Shown here: positions 1 through 8,006 of the stretch, piece after piece | How the letters are laid out: each line of letters begins with the position of its first letter | How positions within the stretch are numbered: position 1 is the stretch's first letter | NCBI GenBank assembly: GCA_963811255.1 | Contig: CAWEQI010000003.1 | Location: 248,001-312,000, forward strand | Origin: Croceibacterium_B sp963811255 | GTDB lineage: Bacteria > Pseudomonadota > Alphaproteobacteria > Sphingomonadales > Sphingomonadaceae | DNA: 64,000 bases | Direction: 5' to 3' | Program-made: the position numbers and the translations under genes | The notes under the pieces: generated by a model | Database searches by the model: none | The model's input: only the letters and a program-made list of their open reading frames with translations | What the model was told of the DNA's origin: nothing

Positions 1-1
1 C

Positions 2-1036
2 GGCTCCTCGCGCGCACCGACCGGAGCGCCGTCGGCCGATCATTTCATGCCCGCGGGCGCCGGCCTCGGTACTTCGGTGCCGCTGGTAACGCCGACGCGG
101 CAGGTGGAAAGAGGGCCGGAGGGTCCCTCCGGTCCACCGCAGACGCGGCAGATGCCCAGCGCCAAGCTGTACCTGTTCTGGGGCTGCGGCGAGCACGCCG
201 GCCCCGGCCAGCCGGTGGTGATCGACTTTTCGAAGATGGCGAAAGGGCAGGTTCCGCCGGGCCTGTTCGCCTCGCCGATCAACGTGCCCGAGGCCTGGCA
301 GGTCACGCAGGAGAACAGTAGAACCTTCGGCGAATGGCCCAATAGCAAGGACGCCAAGACCATCCCTGCCTCGGCCTCCCTGCTCGGCGATCACCGGATC
401 GCCGGCGATTACTCCCCCGAGATTTCATTTCACCTCGATCACGATTTCATGCCGCCGCTGCAGCCGCGTTCGTCGCCGATGGCGAGCGGCGCCTACGGTG
501 TGACCTGGAACGGCCTGCCTGAGGCGACCGGTTACTATGCCTGGGCGATGGGCGCGAAAGACGCGGGCCGCGGGCAGCCGACCGAGATGGTCTGGTGGAC
601 CTCTTCCGCGACCAAGCAGTTCGGCGGACCGCTGTCGGACTGGCTCTCGCCTGCCGCCGTCGCTCGGCTAGTCGCCGCCAAAACCGTCATGCCGCCGAGC
701 CAGACCAGTTGCACCATACCGGCTGAAGTCCATAAGCTGGGCGGTGACAACATGATGGTCCAGCTTTACGGCTACGGGCCGGAGAGCAACTTCGCCTATC
801 CCCCGCGCCCGAGGGCCAAGGGCGCTGTTTGGCATCCCGAGTGGATCGCCCGGGTCCGCTTCCGCTCGAATGCGATGGTCCTGCTGAACATGCCCGACAT
901 GAGCGGCTTCTCCACGCTGGAAAACGAGGGCGGCGATCAGGCGAACCAGGACGAGCAATCGCCGCAGCCGAGCGCCAAGCCCAAATGCCATGGCCTCAAG
1001 GGCATCGCGATGCGTGCGGCGGGGCTGTGCGAGTAA
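2..1036 (+). CDS. Conserved protein of unknown function, 5' end outside the window
   Basis: The reading frame is open from base 2 to the stop at 1034-1036 and has no in-frame stop before the first ATG at 47, so the N-terminus probably lies upstream of the window. The visible 344 residues carry no motif I can assign to an enzyme. The protein is rich in Pro, Gly and Trp, contains a Phe-Trp-Gly-Cys-Gly-Glu segment near residue 56 of the visible part, and ends in a Gln/Pro-rich stretch followed by two cysteines. From memory similar proteins occur as hypothetical, probably exported, proteins in sphingomonads; this is recall, not a search. It converges on glnA. Confidence 0.7.
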   Translation, partial: GSSRAPTGAPSADHFMPAGAGLGTSVPLVTPTRQVERGPEGPSGPPQTRQMPSAKLYLFWGCGEHAGPGQPVVIDFSKMAKGQVPPGLFASPINVPEAWQVTQENSRTFGEWPNSKDAKTIPASASLLGDHRIAGDYSPEISFHLDHDFMPPLQPRSSPMASGAYGVTWNGLPEATGYYAWAMGAKDAGRGQPTEMVWWTSSATKQFGGPLSDWLSPAAVARLVAAKTVMPPSQTSCTIPAEVHKLGGDNMMVQLYGYGPESNFAYPPRPRAKGAVWHPEWIARVRFRSNAMVLLNMPDMSGFSTLENEGGDQANQDEQSPQPSAKPKCHGLKGIAMRAAGLCE

Positions 1037-1074
1037 GCTTAGACCAGGGTTTCACTCTGCGCCTGCAAACGGAA

Positions 1075-1104
1075 GGGGGCGCCCGGATCGCTCCGGACGC
1101 CCCC
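1075..1104. terminator. Hairpin between convergent genes
   Basis: A GC-rich hairpin: arms 1075-1081 and 1098-1104 (GGGGGCG/CGCCCCC), one C-A mismatch, then CCGGA/TCCGG, with a 4-nt loop at 1088-1091. It lies between the end of the plus-strand gene and the end of glnA on the minus strand, so it could terminate both. No clean T tract follows on either strand. Confidence 0.5.
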
Positions 1105-1127
1105 CTGCTTGCCTCTGCGATCAGCGG

Positions 1128-2537
1128 TCAGGCGCTGTAATACATGTCGAATTCGGCCGCCGTGGGGGTCGTCTCCCAGCGGCTGACCTCTTCCCACTTC
1201 AGTTCGAGATAGGCGTCGAGCTGATCCTTCGAGAACACGTCGCCCTTGAGCAGGAACTCGTGGTCGGCCTGGAGCGCCTCGAGTGCCTCGCGCAAGCTGC
1301 CGCATACGGTCGGCACTTCGGCCAACTCGGCCGGCGGCAGGTCGTAGAGGTTCTTGTCCATCGCCTCGCCGGGATGGATCTTGTTCTGGATCCCGTCGAT
1401 TCCGGCCATCAGCAGCGCGGCGTAAGCGAGGTAGGGATTGGCCAGCGGATCGGGGAAGCGGAATTCGACCCGCTTGGCCTTTTCGCCCGCCCCGTAGGGA
1501 ATGCGGCACGAAGCCGAGCGGTTGCGCGCCGAATAAGCCAGCAGCACCGGCGCCTCGTAACCCGGCACCAGCCGCTTGTAGCTGTTGGTGGTCGGATTGG
1601 TGAACGCGTTCAGCGCCTTGGCATGCTTGATCACCCCGCCGATGTAGTAGAGGCAAGTGTCGGACAGCCCGGCATAGCCGTTGCCGGCGAACAGCGGCTT
1701 CCCGCCGTCCCAGATCGACATGTGCGTATGCATGCCGCTGCCGTTGTCGCTCTTGATCGGCTTGGGCATGAACGTCGCCGTCTTGCCATAAGCATGGGCG
1801 ACCTGCTGCACGACATACTTGTAGATCTGCATGTGGTCGGCGGTCTTGACCAGCGTGTCGAAGGTCAGGCCGAGCTCGTGCTGCGCCGGCGCCACTTCGT
1901 GGTGGTGCTTGTCGCAGTTGAGGCCCATCTCGATCATCGTGCTGACCATCTCGCCGCGGATGTCCATCGCGCTGTCGACCGGCGGCACCGGGAAATAGCC
2001 GCCCTTGACCCTCGGCCGGTGACCCATGTTGCCGCCTTCGATCTCGGTGCCGGCGTTGGTCGGCAGCTCGACGTCGTCCAGCTGGAAGCCCGAGCCGGCG
2101 TAGCCGTCCTCCCAGCGGACGTCGTCGAACATGAAGAACTCGGCCTCGGGGCCGACATAGACCGTGTCGCCGATGCCGGTGGTTTTGAGGTAGTTCTCGG
2201 CCCGCTTGGCGGTCGAGCGCGGGTCACGCCCGTACCAGTCGCCGGTCGATGGCTCGACGATGTCGCAGAACACGACCAGCATCGGGGTCGCGCTGAACGG
2301 ATCGACATAGACCGCGTCGAGATCAGGCTTGAGGATCATGTCGGATTCGTTGATCACCTTCCAGCCGGCGATCGACGAGCCGTCGAACATCAGACCTTCC
2401 TCGAGCTGATCCTCGTCGAGCACCGAAGCGACCATCGACAGGTGCTGCCATTTGCCTTTCGGATCGGTGAAGCGAAGATCGACCCATTCGATCTCCTCGT
2501 CCTTGATCCGCTTCACGATATCCTTTGCGCTGGGCAT
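1128..2537 (-). CDS. glnA: Glutamine synthetase, type I
   Basis: Catalyses ATP-dependent formation of glutamine from glutamate and ammonium in the cytoplasm. The 469-residue length is that of a GS-I subunit, which forms dodecamers. It has the N-terminal beta-grasp segment and a catalytic domain with the NGSGMHTH and GYEAP segments. A Tyr in NLYDLPP near the C-terminus matches the adenylylation site of the GS-I-beta class, so GlnE-type control is expected. It lies 103 bp downstream of glnB on the same strand, the usual glnBA arrangement, with a short GC-rich repeat in the gap. Confidence 0.97.
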   Translation of the reverse strand: MPSAKDIVKRIKDEEIEWVDLRFTDPKGKWQHLSMVASVLDEDQLEEGLMFDGSSIAGWKVINESDMILKPDLDAVYVDPFSATPMLVVFCDIVEPSTGDWYGRDPRSTAKRAENYLKTTGIGDTVYVGPEAEFFMFDDVRWEDGYAGSGFQLDDVELPTNAGTEIEGGNMGHRPRVKGGYFPVPPVDSAMDIRGEMVSTMIEMGLNCDKHHHEVAPAQHELGLTFDTLVKTADHMQIYKYVVQQVAHAYGKTATFMPKPIKSDNGSGMHTHMSIWDGGKPLFAGNGYAGLSDTCLYYIGGVIKHAKALNAFTNPTTNSYKRLVPGYEAPVLLAYSARNRSASCRIPYGAGEKAKRVEFRFPDPLANPYLAYAALLMAGIDGIQNKIHPGEAMDKNLYDLPPAELAEVPTVCGSLREALEALQADHEFLLKGDVFSKDQLDAYLELKWEEVSRWETTPTAAEFDMYYSA

Positions 2538-2561
2538 GGTATTCCTTCCTTAGAGCGTTGT

Positions 2562-2594
2562 TCCCCTCCCGCTTGCGGCAGGGGTTAGGGTGGG
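2562..2594 (+). repeat. Short GC-rich intergenic repeat, copy 1
   Basis: A CCCCTCCCGCTTGCGG core followed by AGGGG and TAGGGTGGG. The CCCCT and AGGGG arms can pair. Two more copies with the same core occur at 9610-9644 and 9664-9697. Here it sits inside the glnB-glnA spacer and would be present in a glnBA transcript. Confidence 0.55.
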
Positions 2595-2640
2595 CGTGCA
2601 TGTGCGGGAGATGGGACTGGCCCACCCCCGAGGAAAAACG

Positions 2641-2979
2641 TCAGATCGCCGCGTCGTCCTTCTCACCGGTGCGGATGCGCAGCGCGGTGTCGATCGTCGA
2701 GACGAAGATCTTGCCGTCGCCGATGCGGCCGGTCTGGGCGGCGTTGGCGATCGCCTCGACCACCCGCTCCGCCTGGCCGTCGGGAACGACCACCTCGAGC
2801 TTCACCTTGGGCAGGAAGTCGACCACGTACTCGGCTCCGCGATAGAGCTCGGTGTGGCCCTTCTGCCGGCCGAAGCCCTTGGCTTCGGTCACCGTAATCC
2901 CCGACACCCCGACTTCGTGCAGCGCTTCCTTCACCTCGTCCAGCTTGAACGGCTTGATGATGGCTTCGATCTTCTTCAC
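2641..2979 (-). CDS. glnB: Nitrogen regulatory protein P-II
   Basis: Trimeric sensor of 2-oxoglutarate, ATP and ADP that signals nitrogen status to glutamine synthetase control. From a GTG start at 2979 the product is 112 residues, the classical P-II length, and begins VKKIEAIIKPF. AGGGG lies about 6 nt upstream of this GTG. An ATG at 3060 would add 27 residues not expected in the family. With the GTG start the uridylylated T-loop tyrosine falls at residue 51 (RGAEY), as in known P-II proteins. glnA follows on the same strand and is probably co-transcribed. Confidence 0.95.
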   Translation of the reverse strand: MKKIEAIIKPFKLDEVKEALHEVGVSGITVTEAKGFGRQKGHTELYRGAEYVVDFLPKVKLEVVVPDGQAERVVEAIANAAQTGRIGDGKIFVSTIDTALRIRTGEKDDAAI

Positions 2980-3205
2980 GTGACCCCTGCAAGCAAAGCC
3001 GGCGCCGCATGCCCTCAGCGGGTCGCGGGCCGGACGATCCGTGTTTTTCCCGGCAACCATTCTTCAAGAATCGTGCCACGGCGCGAAGCGGGAGAGGTAG
3101 CCGTTTGGGTCGGTGCGCGAAAGGGCGGAATCGCATAATTGCGCGCTGCTCACGCGCCCTGGCGCAACTATCGTTCGCGCCGCCGCCGCTTCATTGCCCA
3201 CTGAA

Positions 3206-3221
3206 CGGGCATCGGTGCCCG
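3206..3221 (-). terminator. Small hairpin after argC
   Basis: CGGGCA (3206-3211) and TGCCCG (3216-3221) form a 6-bp stem with a TCGG loop, just past the argC stop. There is no T tract, so termination is only a suggestion. The rest of the 253-bp argC-glnB gap presumably holds the glnBA promoter; it includes TTGCGC/GCGCAA arms at 3139-3144 and 3162-3167. Confidence 0.3.
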
Positions 3222-3232
3222 CCAAATGGGCA

Positions 3233-4162
3233 TCACAGCCGCAGCCCCGCCGATTCCTCGAGTCCCGCCATCAGGTTGAGCGACTGCACCGCCGCGCCGC
3301 TGGCGCCTTTGCCGAGGTTGTCGAGCAGCGCGACGAGCCGGGCCTGCGAACCATCGGCCGAGACGAACACGAACAGCTCCATCCGGTCGGAAGGTTGGCG
3401 CGAGCGCCGCAGCAGCAGTTCGCCGTCGGCCGGCTCGGCGCCAATCGTGACGACGCGGCTGCCGGCGTAGAACTCGGCGAGGCACTCGCGCAGCGCTTCG
3501 GCGTCGGCGGCACCCGGCATGGCGCCGAGCGGCAGCGGCACTTCGGTTGCCATGCCGCGGTGCGCCGGGATCACCGCCGGCGAGAACAGCGGCGGCAGCG
3601 CCAGACCGCAACGCTGCTGCATCTCCGGCACGTGCTTGTGGCCGAGGGCCAGCGCATAGCCACGCCAGGCGATGTCCGGATCGGCCTCGAACCGCTCGAT
3701 CAGCGCCTTGCCGCCGCCGGAATAGCCGGAAACCGCGTTACAGGTGTAGGGCCAGTCGGCCGGCAGCAACCCGGCTCGCACCAGCGGCGCGACGAGGGCG
3801 ATGAACCCGGTCGAATAGCAGCCCGGATTCGACACCCGCGCCGCCTGTGCCACTGTGTCGCGGCCGACGATTTCGGGGAAGCCGAACACCCACCCGGGCG
3901 CCACGCGATGCTCGGTCGAGGCGTCGATCACCCGAACCTTGCTGCCGGGCTCGATCAGCGCCACCGCTTCGCGCGCCGCTTCGTCGGGCAGGCACAGGAT
4001 CGCGAAATCGGCTGCGTTGAGCGCCTCTGCGCGGGCCGCCGAGTCCTTGCGCCGCGCCTCTTCTAGCGCGACCAGCTCGAATTCGTTCCGCCCGGCCAGC
4101 CGGTCGCGAATCTCGAGTCCGGTGGTACCGGCAGATCCGTCGATGAACAGCGTGTGCGCCAT
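3233..4162 (-). CDS. argC: N-acetyl-gamma-glutamyl-phosphate reductase
   Basis: NADPH-dependent reduction of N-acetylglutamyl phosphate to the semialdehyde, the third step of arginine synthesis. The 309-residue product is of the short ArgC type. It starts with a Rossmann segment (IDGSAGTTG) and has the catalytic cysteine at about residue 115 in SNPGCYSTG, plus a GHKHVPEM segment. The start ATG at 4162 shares one base with the stop of the upstream SH3 gene (TGATG), which fixes this start; the frame stays open upstream to 4807 but that part only shadows other genes. Translation is probably coupled to the SH3 gene. Confidence 0.94.
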   Translation of the reverse strand: MAHTLFIDGSAGTTGLEIRDRLAGRNEFELVALEEARRKDSAARAEALNAADFAILCLPDEAAREAVALIEPGSKVRVIDASTEHRVAPGWVFGFPEIVGRDTVAQAARVSNPGCYSTGFIALVAPLVRAGLLPADWPYTCNAVSGYSGGGKALIERFEADPDIAWRGYALALGHKHVPEMQQRCGLALPPLFSPAVIPAHRGMATEVPLPLGAMPGAADAEALRECLAEFYAGSRVVTIGAEPADGELLLRRSRQPSDRMELFVFVSADGSQARLVALLDNLGKGASGAAVQSLNLMAGLEESAGLRL

Positions 4163-4521
4163 CAGCCGAGCGGCTCCAGTCGGTCGACATGAACGTAGCC
4201 GACCGGCCCCTCCAGCGAGAGGCAGCCCCAAGCCCATTCGCCGGCGATTTCGAGTACCTCGAAGCTGTCGCCTTCCATCAGCGTGCACAGCTCCTCGGCG
4301 CCGTTCTCGGTCCCGGTGAGCAGACTGGCCCCTCCCGGCATCACGGTGCGCGGCTGCGGCACCGCGTAGTGCGGCACGAAGTGCTTGCCGGCGAGTCCAA
4401 TGTGCGCCAGGTCGCCCCGGATCGGCACGCGCGCCGGATCGGGACGTGCGGCCGGGCCGGCGAGGGCGAATGGCCCCTGCGCGCGCTTGTGCCAGCATGT
4501 GGTGTCGGTCGTAACTGTCAC
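4162..4521 (-). CDS. SH3-domain protein, possible truncated NlpC/P60 relative
   Basis: 119 residues from a GTG start at 4521, with GAGGG a few bases upstream. The sequence (RGDLAHIGLAG, then HYAVPQP, then GDSFEVLEIAGEWAWG, then VGYVHVDRLEP) matches my recollection of the N-terminal bacterial SH3 part of alphaproteobacterial NlpC/P60 (C40) cell-wall peptidases, which often sit beside a leucyl aminopeptidase gene. No catalytic Cys-His peptidase domain follows; the gene stops and runs directly into argC with a one-base overlap. It could be a stand-alone peptidoglycan-binding adaptor or a remnant of the longer peptidase. The reading frame itself is intact. Confidence 0.75.
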   Translation of the reverse strand: MTVTTDTTCWHKRAQGPFALAGPAARPDPARVPIRGDLAHIGLAGKHFVPHYAVPQPRTVMPGGASLLTGTENGAEELCTLMEGDSFEVLEIAGEWAWGCLSLEGPVGYVHVDRLEPLG

Positions 4522-4581
4522 CGGTCCCTCGTTTGGCCGCGGCGCTTAGACCGCCCCCGCAAATCGGGCAAGCGGGGGCCG

Positions 4582-5964
4582 TTAACCGAAGCGGTCCTGC
4601 AGCATTCGCCACGCAGCGCGCAGGCCGAGCGCGGCCCCGCCCTTGGACCGCCCCGGCTTGGCGGTGGGGCGCCAGGCGAACGTGTCGAAGTGGGCCCAAT
4701 CGAGGTCCTCGCCGACGAACTTGTCGAGGAACAGCGCGGCGACGGTCGAGCCGGCGAAGGAATTCGCATGCGCGTTGTTGGTGTCTGCGATATCCGACTT
4801 GAGCCATTCGGCATAAGCTTCATGGAGCGGGAGGCGCCAGACGGGATCGTCGCTCGCCAGTCCGCCGGCCAGCAACGCCTCGGCGGTGGCGTCGCGTCGC
4901 GCGAACAGCGCCGGAAGGTCGGGCCCGAGCGCGACCCGCGCCGCTCCGGTAAGGGTGGCGAAGTCGATCACCAGGTCCGGCTGGTCTTCGCTCGCCAGCG
5001 CCAGCGCATCGGCCAGGATCAGCCGCCCTTCGGCGTCGGTGTTGCCGATCTCGACGGTCAGCCCCTTGCGGCTCCTGAGGACGTCGCCGGGCCGGAAGGC
5101 GTTGCCGGAAATCGCATTCTCGACCGCCGGCACCAGGCACTGCAGCCGCACCTTCAGCCCGGCGCCCATCACCAGCCCGGCGAGCGCGAGGGCATGCGCC
5201 GCGCCGCCCATGTCCTTCTTCATCAGCAGCATCCCGGCAGCGGGCTTGATGTCGAGCCCGCCCGAATCGAACGCCACCCCTTTGCCGACGATCGCCAGCT
5301 TGGGTGCTTTCGAGTCACCCCAAGTCAGCTCGATCATCCGCGGCGCATGGCTGCGCCCGGCGGCGCGGCCGACCGCATGAACCATCGGGAATCCCTGCTC
5401 CAGCGCATCGCCGCGGGTGACCTTGAGCTTGGCGCCGTGCGCTTTCGCCAGTCCCTCGGCGGTCGCTTCAAGCTGGGCGGGGCCCATGTCCTCGGCCGGC
5501 GTGTTGACCAGGTCCTGCACCAGGAACGTCGCCCGCGCCTCGGCTTCGGCCGGCGCGATCTTCGCCACATCCTTCGTCAGCAGCACGCGCGGCCCGTCGG
5601 GCTCCGACTCCTCCCGATAGCGGGTGAAGCGGTACTGCGCGGTCTGCCAGCCGTACAGCGCCGGCCCCGGTTCGCCGTCGGCGCGGCGATAACAGCCGGC
5701 GGGCAGCTTCTCGGCGAGCGCGGCCATGCACCAGCTCGACAACTCCCCCGGATCGGCCACGCCGCCGACGGCAAACCAGCTCTCGCCGTCCGGTACGATG
5801 CCGATTTGATAGCCCGAGCCGTCGAATTTCTGCGCCGCCAGCGCCGCACGCTGCGGACCGCTCAACCCTTTGGCCCAGGCTTCGAAGCCGTCCTTGTTGA
5901 CAAGATGGATGGCAATCGCGTCCTGTCCGCGATCCGGCTGGATAAGGTCGTCTCTCTCGCTCAT
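4582..5964 (-). CDS. Leucyl aminopeptidase family protein (M17)
   Basis: Two-metal aminopeptidase, probably cytosolic, releasing N-terminal residues from peptides. At 460 residues it has the M17 layout: a divergent N-terminal domain and a C-terminal catalytic domain. The C-terminal domain carries GKGVAFDSGGL, a metal-binding Lys/Asp in LLMKKDMGGA, and the family signature NTDAEGRL at about residues 308-315. It is upstream of the SH3 gene on the same strand, with a 60-bp gap. It is divergent from the lipoprotein gene starting at 6001, leaving only 36 bp for both promoters. Confidence 0.92.
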   Translation of the reverse strand: MSERDDLIQPDRGQDAIAIHLVNKDGFEAWAKGLSGPQRAALAAQKFDGSGYQIGIVPDGESWFAVGGVADPGELSSWCMAALAEKLPAGCYRRADGEPGPALYGWQTAQYRFTRYREESEPDGPRVLLTKDVAKIAPAEAEARATFLVQDLVNTPAEDMGPAQLEATAEGLAKAHGAKLKVTRGDALEQGFPMVHAVGRAAGRSHAPRMIELTWGDSKAPKLAIVGKGVAFDSGGLDIKPAAGMLLMKKDMGGAAHALALAGLVMGAGLKVRLQCLVPAVENAISGNAFRPGDVLRSRKGLTVEIGNTDAEGRLILADALALASEDQPDLVIDFATLTGAARVALGPDLPALFARRDATAEALLAGGLASDDPVWRLPLHEAYAEWLKSDIADTNNAHANSFAGSTVAALFLDKFVGEDLDWAHFDTFAWRPTAKPGRSKGGAALGLRAAWRMLQDRFG

Positions 5965-6000
5965 AAGACACCGCTAGACATGATTGCCCCGAGAATTCCA

Positions 6001-6834
6001 ATGCTGTTTCGCCGTTTCCTGCCCCTGCTGTGCCTCACTTTGGCGGCCTGCACGGCGGGAAGCGATTCAGGGCAGAAGCCGACGGCAACCGCCTCGGCGG
6101 CGGCGACCGCAACCGCCGAGCCCACACCGAACGCCACTCCGTCGCCGACTGGCGCCCCGGCGGGCGCCAATTCGGTTAAGGAACAGAACGACCTCTACAG
6201 CTTCTCCTATTCCTGGCCGGCGGCGGCAGGCAACATTCCCGCCTTGGCTCAGCAGCTCGAGGCCGAACTGGAAAAAAGCAAGCAGGAGCTCATCGCCAGC
6301 GCGCAGAAGGGCAAGGAGGAATCGGAAAGCAACGGCTTTCCCTACAACCCGCACTATTATTCGGAGGACTGGAAAGTCGTCGCCAACCTGCCGCGCTGGC
6401 TCAGCTTGACCGGCAAGTTCTCGACCTACACCGGCGGCGCGCATGGGAATTACGGGCTCGAGACGCTGGTGTGGGACAAGAAGCTCGGCCGCGGCTTCCC
6501 CGCGATCGACATGTTTACCTCGGCCAAAGACTTGAGCGACGCGCTCGGCGACAAGCTGTGCAAGGCGCTCGACGCCGAACGCAAGAAGCGCCGCAAGGGC
6601 ACGCCCAAAGGGCAACTGCTCGACGAGTTCAGTCAATGCGTCGGCGTCGACCAGGCGACGGTGCTGGTGGGCTCGTCGAACGGCAAGACCTTCAACCGGG
6701 TCGGCGTGTGGTTCGGGCCCTACGTCGCCGGGCCCTATGTCGAAGGCGCCTACGAGCTGACCTTCCCGGTCGACAAGGCGATTCTCGCCACGGTGAAGCC
6801 GACGTACAAGTCGGCCTTTTCAGTCAGGCGCTGA
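6001..6834 (+). CDS. Lipoprotein with DUF4163/DUF3298-type domain
   Basis: 277 residues from ATG 6001. A lipobox (LTLAAC, Cys at residue 17) follows a short hydrophobic signal, so export and lipidation are expected. After a Ser/Thr/Ala/Pro-rich linker (about 20-60) comes a domain with a GGAHGNYGLET segment, reminiscent of the DUF4163-DUF3298 pair (RsiV-like) of unknown biochemical role. The frame is open far upstream but that stretch is antisense to the aminopeptidase. An alternative ATG at 5980 would put seven residues before the signal peptide and is less likely. Confidence 0.85.
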   Translation: MLFRRFLPLLCLTLAACTAGSDSGQKPTATASAAATATAEPTPNATPSPTGAPAGANSVKEQNDLYSFSYSWPAAAGNIPALAQQLEAELEKSKQELIASAQKGKEESESNGFPYNPHYYSEDWKVVANLPRWLSLTGKFSTYTGGAHGNYGLETLVWDKKLGRGFPAIDMFTSAKDLSDALGDKLCKALDAERKKRRKGTPKGQLLDEFSQCVGVDQATVLVGSSNGKTFNRVGVWFGPYVAGPYVEGAYELTFPVDKAILATVKPTYKSAFSVRR

Positions 6835-6874
6835 CGCCTCGCAATTCCTCACCGCCGTCGCTACATAGCCCCGC

Positions 6875-7699
6875 ATGACTCAATACCAAAACGTCACCGG
6901 CACCGAGACCGTCCTGCGCGACGGCACCATCAAGCTGCACGGCCCCGAGGGGTTCGAAGGCATGCGCAAGGCCGGCCGCCTGGCAGCGGAAATCCTCGAC
7001 GAGATGGCCGTGCGAGTGCAGCCCGGCGTGACCACGGAAGAGCTTGACCAAGTGGTGCGCGAGATGACGCTCGATGCGGGCGCGGTGCCGGCGACGCTCG
7101 GCTATCGCGGCTACACCCATTCTTGCTGCATCTCGATCAACCACGTGGTGTGCCACGGCATCCCTTCGGCCAAGACGCTGAAGGAAGGCGACATCGTCAA
7201 CATCGACGTGACCCCGCTGCTCGACGGCTGGCACGGCGACACCAGCCGGATGTTCCTCGTCGGCGAGGTGCCGCTCAAGGCGCGGCGGCTGGTCGACGTC
7301 ACGCACGAATGCATGATGATCGGCATCGCCGAGGCGAAGCCCGGCGCGCGGCTCGGCGACGTCGGCGCGGCGATTCAGGCGCATGCCGAGCAGCACCGCT
7401 ACGGCGTGGTGCGCGAGTTCTGCGGCCACGGCGTCGGTCGCCTGTTCCACGACGCGCCCGAGGTAGTCCACGCCGCGCAGGCCGGCACCGGGCCGGAATT
7501 GAAGCCGGGCATGTTCATGACCGTCGAGCCGATGATCAACCTCGGCAAGCCGTGGGTGAAGCTGCTCGCCGACGGCTGGACCGCGGTGACGCGCGACAAA
7601 TCGCTGAGCGCGCAGTTCGAGCATTCGATCGGGATTACCGAGACGGGCGCCGAGATCTTCACGCTGAGTCCGAAAGGGCTGGATAAGCCGCCTTATTGA
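6875..7699 (+). CDS. map: Methionine aminopeptidase, type I
   Basis: Removes the initiator methionine from new proteins; an essential cytosolic metalloenzyme. The 274-residue product has the pita-bread ligand set: two aspartates around NIDVTPLLDGWHGDTS, a histidine in GHGVGRLFH, a glutamate in TVEPMI and a glutamate in FEHSIGIT. A short N-terminal extension of about 20 residues precedes the catalytic domain, as in several alphaproteobacterial Map proteins. It lies 40 bp after the lipoprotein gene on the same strand. Confidence 0.96.
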   Translation: MTQYQNVTGTETVLRDGTIKLHGPEGFEGMRKAGRLAAEILDEMAVRVQPGVTTEELDQVVREMTLDAGAVPATLGYRGYTHSCCISINHVVCHGIPSAKTLKEGDIVNIDVTPLLDGWHGDTSRMFLVGEVPLKARRLVDVTHECMMIGIAEAKPGARLGDVGAAIQAHAEQHRYGVVREFCGHGVGRLFHDAPEVVHAAQAGTGPELKPGMFMTVEPMINLGKPWVKLLADGWTAVTRDKSLSAQFEHSIGITETGAEIFTLSPKGLDKPPY

Positions 7700-7734
7700 G
7701 CTGGGCTGCGACGCAGGTGGGTGGGAAGCAGACG

Positions 7735-7950
7735 CTATTTCTCAGCGTCCTTGCCGGAGCCCAACCATTTGGCACCGTGCAGGTGCAGCGAGATCATGGC
7801 AGCGGGAAATCCCACGACAAGGAATGTAAAGAACAGAAGAACACCCAAACCGCCCCTCGCAAGTGCGGGATTCCATAGTCGAGCAAAAACTATGACCGCG
7901 CAGATGGCCGCGCAGGACCAGCGGATCACTTCTAACTTGCGGCTGCCCAT
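7735..7950 (-). CDS. Small membrane protein, unknown; possible 3' part of a frameshifted gene
   Basis: 71 residues from ATG 7950 with two predicted membrane segments (about 11-27 and 32-53) and a short basic/acidic tail. No good ribosome binding site precedes this ATG. A 23-codon hydrophobic ORF in another frame (8003-7932) overlaps its start and has an excellent ribosome binding site. Together they would read as one protein of about 90 residues with three membrane segments if a single base were gained or lost near 7940. Co-directional with ccmA-ccmB; I do not recognise the family. Confidence 0.5.
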   Translation of the reverse strand: MGSRKLEVIRWSCAAICAVIVFARLWNPALARGGLGVLLFFTFLVVGFPAAMISLHLHGAKWLGSGKDAEK

Positions 7951-8003
7951 AGTGACAGATTGGCGGCGACAACGAATAGCTGCAACGGATTGTTCGCGGA
8001 CAT
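7932..8003 (-). CDS. 23-codon hydrophobic ORF after ccmB
   Basis: ATG 8003 to TAG 7932 encodes a 23-residue peptide that is largely hydrophobic (MSANNPLQLF, then VVAANLSLWAAAS). On the minus strand GGAGGG (8016-8011) ends 7 nt before the ATG, one of the best ribosome binding sites in the window, and the ATG is 3 nt past the ccmB stop. It is either a real micro-peptide gene coupled to ccmB, or the true start of the small membrane protein gene that has lost frame. Confidence 0.4.
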   Translation of the reverse strand: MSANNPLQLFVVAANLSLWAAAS

Positions 8004-8006
8004 ACC

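Noticed and set aside
990..2588. A 532-codon open frame antisense to glnA
   Set aside because: glnA on the other strand is unmistakable; the antisense frame is His/Arg/Val-rich, as expected from high-GC codon bias. The same applies to other long shadow frames, such as those opposite dcw genes and rarA.
3139..3167. NtrC-like site upstream of glnB
   Set aside because: TTGCGC/GCGCAA arms are present, but spacing and sequence do not match the NtrC consensus and no sigma-54 promoter was seen.
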